This document shows positions 1 to 9,107 of a stretch of DNA of 64,000 nt, piece after piece. The stretch comes from DASVVT01 sp036386415 (GTDB taxonomy: Bacteria; Acidobacteriota; Blastocatellia; Pyrinomonadales; Pyrinomonadaceae): positions 62,001-126,000 of the forward strand of contig DASVVT010000022.1 of assembly GCA_036386415.1 (NCBI GenBank), read 5' to 3'. Within the stretch, counting starts at the first letter, position 1, and every line of letters starts with the position of its first letter. Below the pieces are notes generated by a model, which was not told the DNA's origin, did not search any database, and saw nothing but the letters and a program-made list of their open reading frames with translations. Position numbers and translations under genes: made by a program.

Positions 1-1
1 G

Positions 2-1108
2 GCCGACGTGCCTCTGGGCGCTTTCCTCAGTGGCGGCATCGACAGCACTGCGATCACAGCCTTGATGCGCGCTGCGGCGAGCGTGCCGGTCAAAACTTTC
101 AGCGTCGTCTTTGATGAAGCAAGCTACGACGAGCGTGTCTACTCGCAACTGGCAGCGCGTCACATCGGCACACAGCACACGGAGCTTCTGTTGCGCGAAG
201 AGGATGCGTTGCGCGACCTGCCGAAAGCGTTGTCGGCGTTCGATCAGCCGAGCATGGATGGACTCAATACCTACTTTGTTTCAAAGGTGACGCGCGAAGC
301 CGGGTTGACCGTCGCGCTTTCGGGGCTCGGGGGTGATGAGTTGTTCGGCGGCTATGGTGGATACTACAAGGCTCTGTTTGCCGAACGCTGGGGCGGGCGA
401 TTTCAAAGGTCGCCCGGCCTGCTTCGCGCGGTCGGAGCAGGAATTCTTTATCGCTCGCCGTGGGCGAAGATGGGCATGGTCGCCGATCTCATGCAAACGG
501 AGGAGCATCCTTACTTCTGGTCTCGAAGGGTTTTCAATGCGCGGCAGGTGGCCGACATGCTTGAGCCGGAGACTTTGGCCGAGTCCGAAGGGTGGGAGTC
601 TTCAAGCCTTGGACGATTCGAAGCCGAAACAAAAGGGTATGATTCGATCAACCGTGCCTCTGCGCTCGAGCTGCAAACGTTCATGCTCAGCACCTTGTTG
701 CGTGATACTGACCAGATGAGTATGGCGCATGCTCTGGAGGTCAGGGTTCCTTTGCTGGATCACAAGCTGGTGGAATATTTGTTCAGGCTTCCCGGCGCTT
801 GCAAGCTTGATCCAAAACATCCCAAGCCGCTGCTGACGCTCTCGCTCGACGGCGCGCTTCCTCCCGAATGTGTCTATCGCCCCAAGCGCGGCTTTGAGCT
901 GCCCTTTGCAGTCTGGCTGCGTAAAGGACTACAAGAGAGAATTCGATCCAGCTTCATCGACCAGTCTTCAAATCACGTTGGCCTCTTTGATGCGAAAGGG
1001 CTGGCGCGTGTCTGGCAGAGGTTCGATCAAGGGCGTATCGGGTGGAGCCGCATCTGGGGGCTCTTTGTGCTACGCGATTGGATCGCTCGACACCAAATGG
1101 CCGCGTGA
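2..1108 (+). CDS. asnB: Asparagine synthase (glutamine-hydrolysing), 3' part only
   Basis: This is the synthetase domain of an AsnB-type glutamine-dependent amidotransferase, cut by the window edge. The first complete codon is at position 2 and 368 residues are visible. The PP-loop SGGIDS, which binds ATP, lies at visible residues 10-15. In full AsnB proteins this motif sits roughly 250 residues in, so the N-terminal glutaminase domain is missing only because of the window. GLGGDELFGGY follows near residue 108 and the family pattern of a C-terminal helical region is kept. Members of this family are common in exopolysaccharide and exosortase-linked clusters, where they are thought to amidate sugar carboxylates or other small molecules rather than make asparagine for growth. 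The neighbours here fit that setting. The family is clear; the substrate is not. Confidence 0.93.
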   Translation, partial: ADVPLGAFLSGGIDSTAITALMRAAASVPVKTFSVVFDEASYDERVYSQLAARHIGTQHTELLLREEDALRDLPKALSAFDQPSMDGLNTYFVSKVTREAGLTVALSGLGGDELFGGYGGYYKALFAERWGGRFQRSPGLLRAVGAGILYRSPWAKMGMVADLMQTEEHPYFWSRRVFNARQVADMLEPETLAESEGWESSSLGRFEAETKGYDSINRASALELQTFMLSTLLRDTDQMSMAHALEVRVPLLDHKLVEYLFRLPGACKLDPKHPKPLLTLSLDGALPPECVYRPKRGFELPFAVWLRKGLQERIRSSFIDQSSNHVGLFDAKGLARVWQRFDQGRIGWSRIWGLFVLRDWIARHQMAA

Positions 1109-1110
1109 GC

Positions 1111-1210
1111 TTCTTTGCGCCCTCCAGCGAAATCCTTCGCGTCCTTTGCGTTTAAAGTTCTTCCCTAAACGCAAAGGACGCAAAGTGCATCGCAAAGGGC
1201 GCAGAGAGAG
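1111..1210. repeat. Intergenic inverted repeat, CTTTGCG word (hairpin H1)
   Basis: Left arm 1111-1153 and right arm 1167-1210 are imperfect reverse complements, with a 13-nt loop. The right arm repeats GCAAAG at spacings of about 9, 12 and 9 nt, so each arm is a degenerate short tandem repeat. The element fills the whole spacer between the asnB stop (1108) and the next ATG (1214), and its purine-rich end (GAGAGAG) would be the ribosome binding site of that gene. A second copy of the same word family is at 18258-18348. Confidence 0.9.
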
Positions 1211-1213
1211 AAA

Positions 1214-2389
1214 ATGGGCATCACACAGAACCGAGTCTTGATCTTGTGCGACTATTATCTACCGGGCTACAAAGCCGGTGGGCCGATACGCACTCTCGCC
1301 AATATAGTTGAACATCTCGGCGACGAGTTCGAATTCAAGCTGCTGACACGAAACAATGACCTGGGCGAGCGGGAAGCTTATACGGGTGTCACACCGGATT
1401 CGTGGAGCCGTATCGGCAAGGCTGAGGTCTGCCACCTTGCTCAGGGAAGCCTGAGGCTTCCCGCGCTCAGGCGACGGATCAATGCAGCGAAGCCCGATCT
1501 TCTTTACATCAACAGCCTCTTCTCCTATACCTTTAGCATCAAGCCCCTGTTGATGCGTCGGATGGGATTGATTCCTCGCTGGCCTGTGGTCCTGGCTCCC
1601 AGGGGTGAGCTGTCTACAGGAGCCCTCGCGCTCAAGAGGGTGAAGAAGCGGCTCTATTTAATGGTCGCCAAAGCGATGGGACTTCACCGCGACATCACCT
1701 GGCACGCGTCGAGCGAGTATGAGGCCGCGAACATACGCCGGTGGTTCGGAGAGCACGTCTCAATCAAGGTCGCCCCGAACCTTCCGGCACGCACGATCAA
1801 TGTCAACGGGCACTGGGAGAGACGTGAAAAAACTCCAGGCCAGTTGAAGATTATCTTCATCTCTCGTGTGGATCGGATGAAGAACCTGCGCGGCGCGTTG
1901 AAGATTCTCAAGGAAGCCAGCGGCGAAATCCAGTTCAACATCTACGGCCCCCTGGAAGATCAGGGCTACTGGGCAGAGTGCCGGAAGATCATCGAACAGC
2001 TTCCAAAGAATATCAGTGTGCGCTACCAGGGGAGCGTGGAGCACGAGCAATCGCTGGCCGTCATGCGCGAGCACGAACTCTTCTTCATGCCCACGCTCGG
2101 CGAGAATTTCGGCCACGTCATCATGGAGGCGCTTTTGGCCGGATGCCCTGTGCTCATTAGCGACCAGACGCCCTGGCGCGGCCTCGAAGAAAAGGGCGTC
2201 GGCTGGGACTTGCCCTTGTCTGAAACGAGCCGCTTTCGCGATGTCATAGAAAAATGTGTGGCGATGGGAGCGGAAGAGTTTGCGCGCCGCTCCGCCGCCG
2301 CACATAGTTTTGCGCTCGACATCGTAAGGGATGAAAATCTGAGAGAGCAGAGCCGGAGACTATTTGAAGAAGTAGACAGTAGACAGTAG
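1214..2389 (+). CDS. Glycosyltransferase family 4 protein
   Basis: A 391-residue GT-B fold glycosyltransferase. The N-terminal half carries the acceptor-side pattern with GGPIRTLANIVEHL near residues 24-37, typical of GT4 enzymes that act on lipid-linked sugars at the cytoplasmic face. The nucleotide-sugar half contains GENFGHVIMEAL near residues 295-306, with the two glutamates of the EX7E motif. The ATG follows a GAGAGAG stretch supplied by repeat H1. The last residues EVDSRQ and the stop codon are encoded by the first heptads of repeat H2, so the native C-terminus has been replaced or extended by the repeat. It is probably part of the exopolysaccharide operon; the sugar it transfers cannot be told from sequence. 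Confidence 0.92.
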   Translation: MGITQNRVLILCDYYLPGYKAGGPIRTLANIVEHLGDEFEFKLLTRNNDLGEREAYTGVTPDSWSRIGKAEVCHLAQGSLRLPALRRRINAAKPDLLYINSLFSYTFSIKPLLMRRMGLIPRWPVVLAPRGELSTGALALKRVKKRLYLMVAKAMGLHRDITWHASSEYEAANIRRWFGEHVSIKVAPNLPARTINVNGHWERREKTPGQLKIIFISRVDRMKNLRGALKILKEASGEIQFNIYGPLEDQGYWAECRKIIEQLPKNISVRYQGSVEHEQSLAVMREHELFFMPTLGENFGHVIMEALLAGCPVLISDQTPWRGLEEKGVGWDLPLSETSRFRDVIEKCVAMGAEEFARRSAAAHSFALDIVRDENLREQSRRLFEEVDSRQ

Positions 2390-2495
2390 TCAGTAGCCAG
2401 TAGGCGCTCCGCGTAGTTTGCACTGTCGCTGACATCCTAAGGATTCGATGGCGAAAGTTTTTCTACTGACTACTGACTACTGTCTACTGTCTACT
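2370..2495. repeat. Intergenic inverted repeat, GTAGACA heptads (hairpin H2)
   Basis: Left arm 2370-2403 consists of near-exact 7-nt units (GTAGACA, GTAGACA, GTAGTCA, GTAGCCA). The right arm at 2462-2495 is its reverse complement, and the loop is about 58 nt. It is the first of four copies of this family (also near 59.6, 60.4 and 62.9 kb), all in the same orientation. The left arm overlaps the 3' end of the glycosyltransferase gene and the right arm ends 25 nt before the next start. Confidence 0.93.
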
Positions 2496-2520
2496 CCCTT
2501 TGTGTTAATTTATCCCCATA

Positions 2521-3738
2521 GTGGACTATACGACGCAACCGATCACGTTCAGGCTCAAGAAGGCGCTGCGCTACGTCAGGCTTTATGGTCTCGGTCGCAC
2601 CCTGATTAAAACTCAGGGACAGTATCACATGAAGAAAAGGTACGAGCGGCTGCCGGAGATCAAAGCGGAGGGGCGAGGCGGGCGTCGGCATGTGGGGATC
2701 ATCGGCTGCGGCAACTTTGCCTTCAGCAACATAGCCTATTATCTCAAGAAGAATTACGGCCAGGTGATTCGCGGGGTGATGGACGTGAACATACACCGCG
2801 CTGCCTCTCTCTACGAGAAGTACGGGGCGTCTTATTACACGGACGATGCGGAAAAAGTGCTCTCCGATCCGGGGGTGGATATTATCTTCATCGCCTCGAA
2901 TCATGCATCGCACGCGGAGTATGCCATCAAGGCGCTGGAACGGGGAAAGAGCGTTCACATTGAAAAGCCGCACGTCGTCAGCTCAGACCAGTTGATACGC
3001 TTGTGCTCTACGATGCTGGAATCGAAGGGCAAGGTGGCGCTCGGCTTTAACCGTCCGAACAGCTCCATTGGACGCGAGATCAAGCGACAACTGGATACGC
3101 AAACGGGCGCTGCCGTTTTCAACTGGTTCATCGCCGGACACGCGATGCCGCCCGACCACTGGTATTTCAGGGCAGAGGAGGGCGGGCGCGTCCTCGGCAA
3201 CCTGTGCCACTGGACGGACTTTGTTTTCCAGATGATGACGCCCGAGAGACGTTACCCCATCGTCATCAGGCCGACCAGAGCGCAGCAGTCGGACTGCGAT
3301 ATCGCAGTCACCTACACCTTCGGCGACGGCTCGATTGCCGCGATCACCTTTTCCGCCAAGGGGCACACGTTCGAGGGCGTCAGGGAACGCTTCGCCGCGC
3401 ATCGCGGCAACGTCCTCATCTCGATGGACGATTTCAAAGACCTGTTGGTCGAAGTGGTCGATAAGAAGTACATGACTTCTCCTCTGTTTCGTGACCACGG
3501 CCATGAAAGGAATATACGCAACAGCTACGAGATGGTGCGCGCCCGTGGAGAGCTTCGGCAGGGATGCGCTGTCAGCTACGTCTGGGAGACGGCGCAACTG
3601 TTCTTAAAGACCAGGGAGGCGCTGGAGGAGAACAGAGTCATCACGCTCGAGCCATTCGAGCAGTCGTTCCCGCGACAAAGGGAAGCTGAAAGCTCCGAGG
3701 CGGGAGAGCAAGAAGCGCGCTCAATCCAGTTTCGGTAG
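2521..3738 (+). CDS. Gfo/Idh/MocA family oxidoreductase
   Basis: A 405-residue NAD(P)-dependent oxidoreductase of the glucose-fructose oxidoreductase family. VGIIGCGNFAFSN near residues 59-71 is the Rossmann dinucleotide-binding loop and EKPHV near residue 148 matches the family EKP motif, whose lysine is catalytic. The C-terminal domain has the usual open-sheet pattern (GGRVLGNLCHWTD). Such enzymes oxidise or dehydrate nucleotide-linked sugars or inositols. Beside glycosyltransferases the likely job is tailoring a sugar for the exopolysaccharide. The start is a GTG at 2521 just after repeat H2, with no clear Shine-Dalgarno sequence. A 50-residue N-terminal extension precedes the Rossmann fold, longer than usual, so an internal start such as the methionine at residue 37 is possible. 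Confidence 0.9.
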   Translation: MDYTTQPITFRLKKALRYVRLYGLGRTLIKTQGQYHMKKRYERLPEIKAEGRGGRRHVGIIGCGNFAFSNIAYYLKKNYGQVIRGVMDVNIHRAASLYEKYGASYYTDDAEKVLSDPGVDIIFIASNHASHAEYAIKALERGKSVHIEKPHVVSSDQLIRLCSTMLESKGKVALGFNRPNSSIGREIKRQLDTQTGAAVFNWFIAGHAMPPDHWYFRAEEGGRVLGNLCHWTDFVFQMMTPERRYPIVIRPTRAQQSDCDIAVTYTFGDGSIAAITFSAKGHTFEGVRERFAAHRGNVLISMDDFKDLLVEVVDKKYMTSPLFRDHGHERNIRNSYEMVRARGELRQGCAVSYVWETAQLFLKTREALEENRVITLEPFEQSFPRQREAESSEAGEQEARSIQFR

Positions 3739-3751
3739 AGATGGCGCTCTC

Positions 3752-3763
3752 CGTCCGATAACG
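3752..3763 (+). repeat. Dispersed 12-mer CGTCCGATAACG, copy 1
   Basis: Exact copy of a 12-mer that recurs across the window. This one is intergenic, 14 nt after the oxidoreductase stop codon, and continues as GAAAA like the copy at 44878. Confidence 0.85.
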
Positions 3764-3837
3764 AAAAAGAGTAAGAGCCTGCTCTTTCAGTCGCAGTATC
3801 TAAAGCGAAACATGAGAGATTGGCGCAGGAGTAATGA

Positions 3838-3915
3838 ACGATCCACGAACACACACGAAGCGACACGAAGAAAACTCAAGCGGTTTCGTGTCATTTCGTG
3901 TCGATTCGTGGATCG
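3838..3915. repeat. Intergenic inverted repeat, TTCGTGTC word (hairpin H3)
   Basis: Left arm 3838-3875 and right arm 3881-3915 are near reverse complements around a very short loop. The arms iterate CACGAA/TTCGTG at about 9-nt spacing. It lies 54 nt before the heparinase start and no gene is seen in the rest of the 3739-3968 spacer. Confidence 0.88.
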
Positions 3916-3968
3916 TCTCTTTTCATCTGTCCCAAGGTGGCAAGTTTTGATGTAGAACTTTTTCATCA

Positions 3969-5945
3969 ATGAGCTACTTCAAAAAATTACGCCTGTTATT
4001 CTGGACGATGCGCTATCTGACGCTGGAGCAAATAGTCTCCAGGGGCAAGCGCGTTGTGCGGCGACGCATCTGGAAGCTGAGGGGCAAGAGTGCTCCGCAT
4101 CCGACCGGCTGGCAGCTTGCTCCTCACCACCCGCTCTATGCGGGGCTGCCGGAGATAGCACAGCTTGGCACGGATAACGTCATGGCAGCGGTCGAGCGCG
4201 GGCGCAGCGTCGCGCGGCGGGAGTTCTCTTTTCTCAATCAGCCTGTTGACCTGAGCCGCAGAGAAGGCTGGCACGATCCAGACCTGAGCCAACTGTGGCG
4301 TTATCACCTGCATTACTTTGACTACGTGCAGGATTTACTGGTCTGGTCTGCCGCCTGGGAGGGAACGGCTGCTTATGACTCATTTTTAGACCTCGCCAAC
4401 TCCTGGATGATCCACAACGAGAAGCTCGCGGGCGACGGCTGGCATCCCTTTACGATCTCTGTGCGCCTCGTCAACTGGTTGCACGCTCTCAGCGGCTTCG
4501 ACGCCCAGCTCCGAGCGAACGAGCCAGTCCGTATGCGCTTGCTGGAGAGCATCTATGCGCAGGCGCAGGTGTTGGCTGCCGACCCGGAGTTGGATGTGCG
4601 CGGCAATCACCTGTTGAAGAACCTGCGCGCGATGTTGTGGGCGGGCGTTGCTTTCGAAGGGGCTGAGCCGAAGGGCTGGTTTCAGAGAGCGATGGAGACG
4701 CTGAAGCAGGAGATTGACGAGCAGATACTACCAGACGGCGGCCACTTCGAGCGCAGTCCCGCTTACCACCTCGTCGTGCTCAAAGATTGTCTGGAGATAG
4801 GCGTCTGGCTCAGGCGAAATAGAGAGGGCTCGCCGCCCTGGCTCGACGACGCGCTGCGGCGTATGCTCGGTTATCTGGTCGCGATCCTGCCAATGGACGG
4901 GCAAGTGCCGCTGCTGAAAGATACTGCCTGGGACGCCGCTCCCGCGCCGCATGATCTGCTGGCCGCAGGCGCTCTCTATTTCGATAATCCATTTTATAAA
5001 CTCAGCGACGTGTCCGGGCTCTACCCGTTTCTACTCTTTGGCGCATCCGGTCAGGCAAGGTTTGATTCCTGGCCTGTCAATCAAGAGCCACGCAGGTCTA
5101 AGGTTTTAGCCGACAGCGGCCACTACGTGATGCGCAGTGACAGGGCTCGCGAATACCTGATTCTGGATGCCGGAAAGCCATGCCCCGATTATCTGCCCGC
5201 GCACGCTCACGCAGACCTGCTCACCTTTGAGCTGGTGATTGACGGCCAGCGGGTCGTGGTCGATTCAGGTGTTTATGAGTACGCTGCCGGGGCGTGGCGT
5301 GATTACTTTCGTTCGACGCGCGCTCATAACACGGTCGAAGTGGCGGGTGAAAATCAGTCGGAGGTCTGGGACAGCTTTCGTGTGGCGCGGCGCGCGAAGC
5401 CGGGACGCGCCTTCATGCAGGAAGAGGGTGATTGCGTCATGGTGCAGGGCGAGCACGACGGCTATCTGCGGCTGAGCGTGCCCGTCACTCATCGTCGCAC
5501 AGTGGTGTGGCGCAAGAACCGTTTCTGGCTCATCGCCGACGAGCTATGGGGCAATGGGACGACGACCTCAGCCAGCTACCTCCATTTTCACCCGAACCTT
5601 CTGTTGGAGAGCGTGGAGGAGTCTATGTGGCGTGTGCAGGGCAGCCATACTCCGCTGTGGGTGACAGCCTTCGGCCAGCAGGGGCACGCGGTCTTGATGG
5701 GACAGACGGAGCCACAGCGACAGGGGTGGTATTCCGAGCGGTTCGGCCAGTTGCAACGCAACACCGTCCTAACTTTGCAAAGGCAGGGAGCGTTGCCCAT
5801 CTGCTATGGCTACGTCATCTCCAGATATGAGCCTGCGCGTGTGAAGGTCTCAGGCGGAGGCGGCGGACAGCAGATCAGCATCGAGCGTGGCGGGCAGCGG
5901 CACGCCTTCGGACTATCGAGAGATGCAATCATTCGTTTTCAATGA
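3969..5945 (+). CDS. Heparinase II/III-type polysaccharide lyase family protein
   Basis: A 658-residue protein with the two-domain plan of heparinase II/III and related alginate lyases. An N-terminal (alpha/alpha) toroid spans about residues 80-340, with GNHLLKNLRA and PDGGHFERSPAYH. A C-terminal beta-sandwich follows from about residue 380, with HAHAD near 412, VVDSGVYEY and RSTRAHNTV. These histidine and tyrosine motifs line the lyase active site in characterised members. No signal peptide is seen, so a cytoplasmic or inner-membrane-associated role is likely; homologues embedded in capsule clusters may trim or epimerise the growing polymer. The stop overlaps the next ATG by 4 nt, so the two genes are translationally coupled. 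Confidence 0.88.
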   Translation: MSYFKKLRLLFWTMRYLTLEQIVSRGKRVVRRRIWKLRGKSAPHPTGWQLAPHHPLYAGLPEIAQLGTDNVMAAVERGRSVARREFSFLNQPVDLSRREGWHDPDLSQLWRYHLHYFDYVQDLLVWSAAWEGTAAYDSFLDLANSWMIHNEKLAGDGWHPFTISVRLVNWLHALSGFDAQLRANEPVRMRLLESIYAQAQVLAADPELDVRGNHLLKNLRAMLWAGVAFEGAEPKGWFQRAMETLKQEIDEQILPDGGHFERSPAYHLVVLKDCLEIGVWLRRNREGSPPWLDDALRRMLGYLVAILPMDGQVPLLKDTAWDAAPAPHDLLAAGALYFDNPFYKLSDVSGLYPFLLFGASGQARFDSWPVNQEPRRSKVLADSGHYVMRSDRAREYLILDAGKPCPDYLPAHAHADLLTFELVIDGQRVVVDSGVYEYAAGAWRDYFRSTRAHNTVEVAGENQSEVWDSFRVARRAKPGRAFMQEEGDCVMVQGEHDGYLRLSVPVTHRRTVVWRKNRFWLIADELWGNGTTTSASYLHFHPNLLLESVEESMWRVQGSHTPLWVTAFGQQGHAVLMGQTEPQRQGWYSERFGQLQRNTVLTLQRQGALPICYGYVISRYEPARVKVSGGGGGQQISIERGGQRHAFGLSRDAIIRFQ

Positions 5946-7186
5946 ACATTGCATACTACTCTCACTACTTCGCGCCGGAGATCGGCGCTCCCTCGGCGCG
6001 CATCTACGATCTTGCCAGGCAATGGCTGGCGCTGGGACATCAGGTGGAAGTGGTGACCTGTTTCCCCAATCACCCAAAGGGGAAAATCTATCCGGGTTAT
6101 CGCGCGCGCTCGTACATGCGCGAGAGTCTGGACGGCATCGAAGTGCATCGCCACTGGACGTATGTGACGCCCAACCAGGGGACCATAAAGAAGACGCTGG
6201 GGCATCTCTCTTATCTTCCGTCCGCCTTTCTTTTGAGCACACCTCATCTGAAACAGCCGGACGTGGTGATCGGAACCTCGCCGACCTTTTTTGCGGCGAT
6301 GACAGCGGCGGCGGCTGCCGTGCGGCGTCGCATCCCCTTCATCATGGAGGTGCGTGATCTCTGGCCTGCCGTCATCGTCGAGTTGGGAGTCCTGCGTAAT
6401 CCCTACATCATCAGCGCGCTGGAACGCCTTGAGCTATCACTCTACACGAGGGCGACGCGAATCGTGACCGTCACAGAGTCCTTCCGCGCCAACCTCATAG
6501 AGCGCGGAGTGCCATCGGAAAAAGTGTTCACAATCCCGAATGGCGCTGACCCGGAGTTCTGGCAGCCCACGGAGGCGGCTTCCGGGTTGCGGCAAAGCTT
6601 AGGGCTGGAAGGTCGCTTCGTCGTGCTCTATATCGGCGCACACGGCATCTCGCACGCTTTGAGCCGTTTGCTTGAGAGCGCCGCGCTCTTGCGAGAGCAT
6701 CCTGAAATCCATCTCCTGTTCGTGGGTGAAGGCGCGGAGAAAGAGCGGCTCCTCAGAGAGGCGCAAAGCAGGGAGTTGAAGAATGTGCAGTTTCTGGACT
6801 CCGTCCCCAAAGAGAGGGTCAGAGAGTTTTACGCTCTGGCCGACGTGTGTCTGGTTCCCTTGCGCGACATAAAGCTCTTCGATACCTTCATCCCGTCCAA
6901 GATGTTTGAGATCATGGCGATGTCGAAACCCATCGTCGCGAGCCTCAGAGGCGAAGCCGCAGATATCCTTCGACGCTCGGGCGCAAGCCTCTTGGTCACG
7001 CCAGAAGATAGCAGCGCAGTTGCTCAAGCCATCCTGCACCTCTATCATCACAGGGACGAGGCGAAGGCGATGGGGCAGGCCGGGCGGAGGTTCGTCGTTG
7101 AGAATTATTCACGCCAATCGCTCGCCGCCCGTTACTTGAATGTTTTGGAGGAAGCCGTTCATGTGTATCGCGGCGGACGCCGATGA
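5942..7186 (+). CDS. Glycosyltransferase family 4 protein, WbuB-like
   Basis: A 414-residue GT4 enzyme that resembles WbuB-type (N-acetyl-fucosaminyl) transferases. The opening MNIAYYSHYFAPEIGAPSARI and the VVTCFPNHPKG segment near residues 38-48 are characteristic, as is the EVRDLWPAVIVELG block near residue 137. The EX7E region is SKMFEIMAMSKPIVAS near residue 320. It overlaps both neighbours by 4 nt (ATGA), which places the heparinase, this transferase and the SDR in one transcript. It probably adds a deoxy- or amino-sugar to the lipid-linked repeat unit on the cytoplasmic side. Exact donor unknown. Confidence 0.9.
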   Translation: MNIAYYSHYFAPEIGAPSARIYDLARQWLALGHQVEVVTCFPNHPKGKIYPGYRARSYMRESLDGIEVHRHWTYVTPNQGTIKKTLGHLSYLPSAFLLSTPHLKQPDVVIGTSPTFFAAMTAAAAAVRRRIPFIMEVRDLWPAVIVELGVLRNPYIISALERLELSLYTRATRIVTVTESFRANLIERGVPSEKVFTIPNGADPEFWQPTEAASGLRQSLGLEGRFVVLYIGAHGISHALSRLLESAALLREHPEIHLLFVGEGAEKERLLREAQSRELKNVQFLDSVPKERVREFYALADVCLVPLRDIKLFDTFIPSKMFEIMAMSKPIVASLRGEAADILRRSGASLLVTPEDSSAVAQAILHLYHHRDEAKAMGQAGRRFVVENYSRQSLAARYLNVLEEAVHVYRGGRR

Positions 7187-8061
7187 GGGTACTGGTTACC
7201 GGCGCGACCGGCTTCACAGGCTCTTACGTAGTGCCCCTGCTCTTGCAACAGGGCGCGCACGTTCGCTGCCTCGTGCGGGCGACGAGCGATACGAGCCGTC
7301 TGCCGGTCGATCAGGTTGAGCTGGCCGTTGGCGATTTAAGCGATCAAAGCTCACTTCGGCGCGCCCTGCGGGGCACGGATGCGCTGGTCAATATAGCCTC
7401 GCTCGGTTTCGGCCACGCTCCGAACATTGTCAATGCGACTGTCGCAGCAGGTGTGCAGCGCGCGATCTTTATCAGCACCACGGCGATCTTTACGACGCTC
7501 GACGCGTCCAGCAAGTCTGTCCGTCTGGCCGCTGAACAGAGCATCGCGGCGAGCGGTCTGCGCTACACGATTCTTCGACCGACCATGATCTACGGCAGCT
7601 CGCGTGATCGTAATGTGTGTCGCCTGATTCGCCACCTGCAAAGATGGCCTGTCATCCCGGTCTTCGGGCGCGGCGAGCATCTACAGCAGCCCGTCTACGT
7701 TGAGGATTTAGCGGCGGCGGTCGTGCAATCGCTTCAGACGGAAAAGGCTATAGGGCGCTCCTATAATGTGGCGGGCGCTGAGCCGCTCACCTACAACCGG
7801 ATCATTGATACCATCTGCGAGGCGCTGGGGCGCAGGGTGCGCAAAGTCCACCTGCCCGTCGCGCCGCTTGTCACGGCGCTCGGTGCGCTGGAGCGTTTCC
7901 CCGTGCGTCTGCCGATCAAGGCCGAGCAGATTCTGAGGCTCAACGAGGACAAGGCTTTCGACTCCCATGAGGCGATAGAAGATTTCGGTTATCGACCTCG
8001 CCCCTTCGCTGAAGGCATCAGTTTGGAATTACGGGAGATGGGAATTACGAAACATACCTGA
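7183..8061 (+). CDS. NAD-dependent epimerase/dehydratase family protein (atypical SDR)
   Basis: A 292-residue extended/atypical short-chain dehydrogenase. The cofactor loop TGATGFTGS is at residues 6-14 and YTILRPTMIYG near residue 127 is the conserved substrate-side strand. The usual YxxxK catalytic pair is not visible at its expected place; the region reads KSVRLAAEQS, as in atypical SDRs of the NDUFA9-like type. It may bind NAD(P) and a nucleotide sugar or isoprenoid-linked sugar without classical 4-epimerase chemistry. It is coupled to the upstream glycosyltransferase through an ATGA overlap, so a step in the same polysaccharide pathway is likely. Confidence 0.85.
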   Translation: MRVLVTGATGFTGSYVVPLLLQQGAHVRCLVRATSDTSRLPVDQVELAVGDLSDQSSLRRALRGTDALVNIASLGFGHAPNIVNATVAAGVQRAIFISTTAIFTTLDASSKSVRLAAEQSIAASGLRYTILRPTMIYGSSRDRNVCRLIRHLQRWPVIPVFGRGEHLQQPVYVEDLAAAVVQSLQTEKAIGRSYNVAGAEPLTYNRIIDTICEALGRRVRKVHLPVAPLVTALGALERFPVRLPIKAEQILRLNEDKAFDSHEAIEDFGYRPRPFAEGISLELREMGITKHT

Positions 8062-8118
8062 TGGCTGAACGCTTTTTCGTCCCTGCGGGATAAAGCAAAA
8101 AGGATTGAGGAAATTGAA

Positions 8119-9105
8119 ATGAGCAAGAAGGCTCTGATCACAGGTATCACGGGGCAGGATGGCAGCTACTTGGCGGAGCACCTGCTCGAGTTGGGCTATG
8201 AAGTGCATGGCCTGGTGCGTCGTGTTGCGCTCGAAGACCCTGAGCGCAGGTTCGGGCGCATCGCACACCTGCTCGACCGCGTTCATCTTCATGCGGCGAG
8301 CCTGGAAAGCTACCCGAGCATCTTCCACGTCATCAGCCAGCACCACTTCGACGAATGTTATCACCTGGCGGCACAGAGCTTCGTCAACGAAAGCTTCGCG
8401 GACGGCTTTTCGACGATGAATACGAACATCAACGGCACGCATTACGTGCTCGCGGCGCTTCGTGAGCTGCGACCGCAGTGCCGTTTCTATTTCGCCGGAT
8501 CGAGCGAGATGTTCGGCAACGCTCGTGAAGTTCCGCAGCGGGAAAGCACCCCCTTTCACCCGCGCAGCCCCTACGGCATCAGCAAAGTGGCGGGCTTTCA
8601 ACTGACGACGAATTACCGCGAGGCTTACGGGATGTTCTGTGCGGGCGGCATTCTCTTCAACCACGAGAGCCCGCGTCGCGGCTTTGAGTTTGTGACGCGC
8701 AAGATCAGCAGCACGGTGGCGAGAATCAAGCTGGGGCTGGCTGCCGAGCTACGCATAGGCAACCTGGAAGCCCGCCGCGATTGGGGACATGCCGCCGACT
8801 ATATCCCCATCATGCACACGATGCTGCAACAGCCCGTCCCGGATGATTACGTCGTCGCGACCGGAGAAGCGCATAGCGTGCGCGAGTTCTGCGAGCTGGC
8901 CTTCGCCGAAGTGGAACTTGACTATCGTGATTACGTCAAAGTGGACGAAAGATATTATCGTCCTGCCGAAGTCGATCTCTTGATCGGCGATCCTACAAAA
9001 GCGCAGCGCGTCCTGGGCTGGAAGCCGACATATACTTTTAGCGATCTGGTCGCTGAGATGGTTCGGTCAGACCTTGTGCAGGCGGAACGAGATTGCCGGA
9101 AATAG
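8119..9105 (+). CDS. gmd: GDP-mannose 4,6-dehydratase
   Basis: A 328-residue enzyme that converts GDP-D-mannose to GDP-4-dehydro-6-deoxy-D-mannose, the precursor of GDP-fucose, rhamnose and perosamine-type sugars. The sequence shows GITGQDGSYLAEHL (residues 8-21), FAGSSEMFG, the catalytic YGISK with Tyr152 and Lys156, NHESPRRGFEFVTRKI and RRDWGHAADY, all diagnostic of GMD rather than of other dehydratases. GAGG lies a few bases upstream of the ATG. No GDP-fucose synthase (WcaG) is present nearby, so the keto intermediate is finished elsewhere or by the adjacent SDR. Confidence 0.96.
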   Translation: MSKKALITGITGQDGSYLAEHLLELGYEVHGLVRRVALEDPERRFGRIAHLLDRVHLHAASLESYPSIFHVISQHHFDECYHLAAQSFVNESFADGFSTMNTNINGTHYVLAALRELRPQCRFYFAGSSEMFGNAREVPQRESTPFHPRSPYGISKVAGFQLTTNYREAYGMFCAGGILFNHESPRRGFEFVTRKISSTVARIKLGLAAELRIGNLEARRDWGHAADYIPIMHTMLQQPVPDDYVVATGEAHSVREFCELAFAEVELDYRDYVKVDERYYRPAEVDLLIGDPTKAQRVLGWKPTYTFSDLVAEMVRSDLVQAERDCRK

Positions 9106-9107
9106 AC

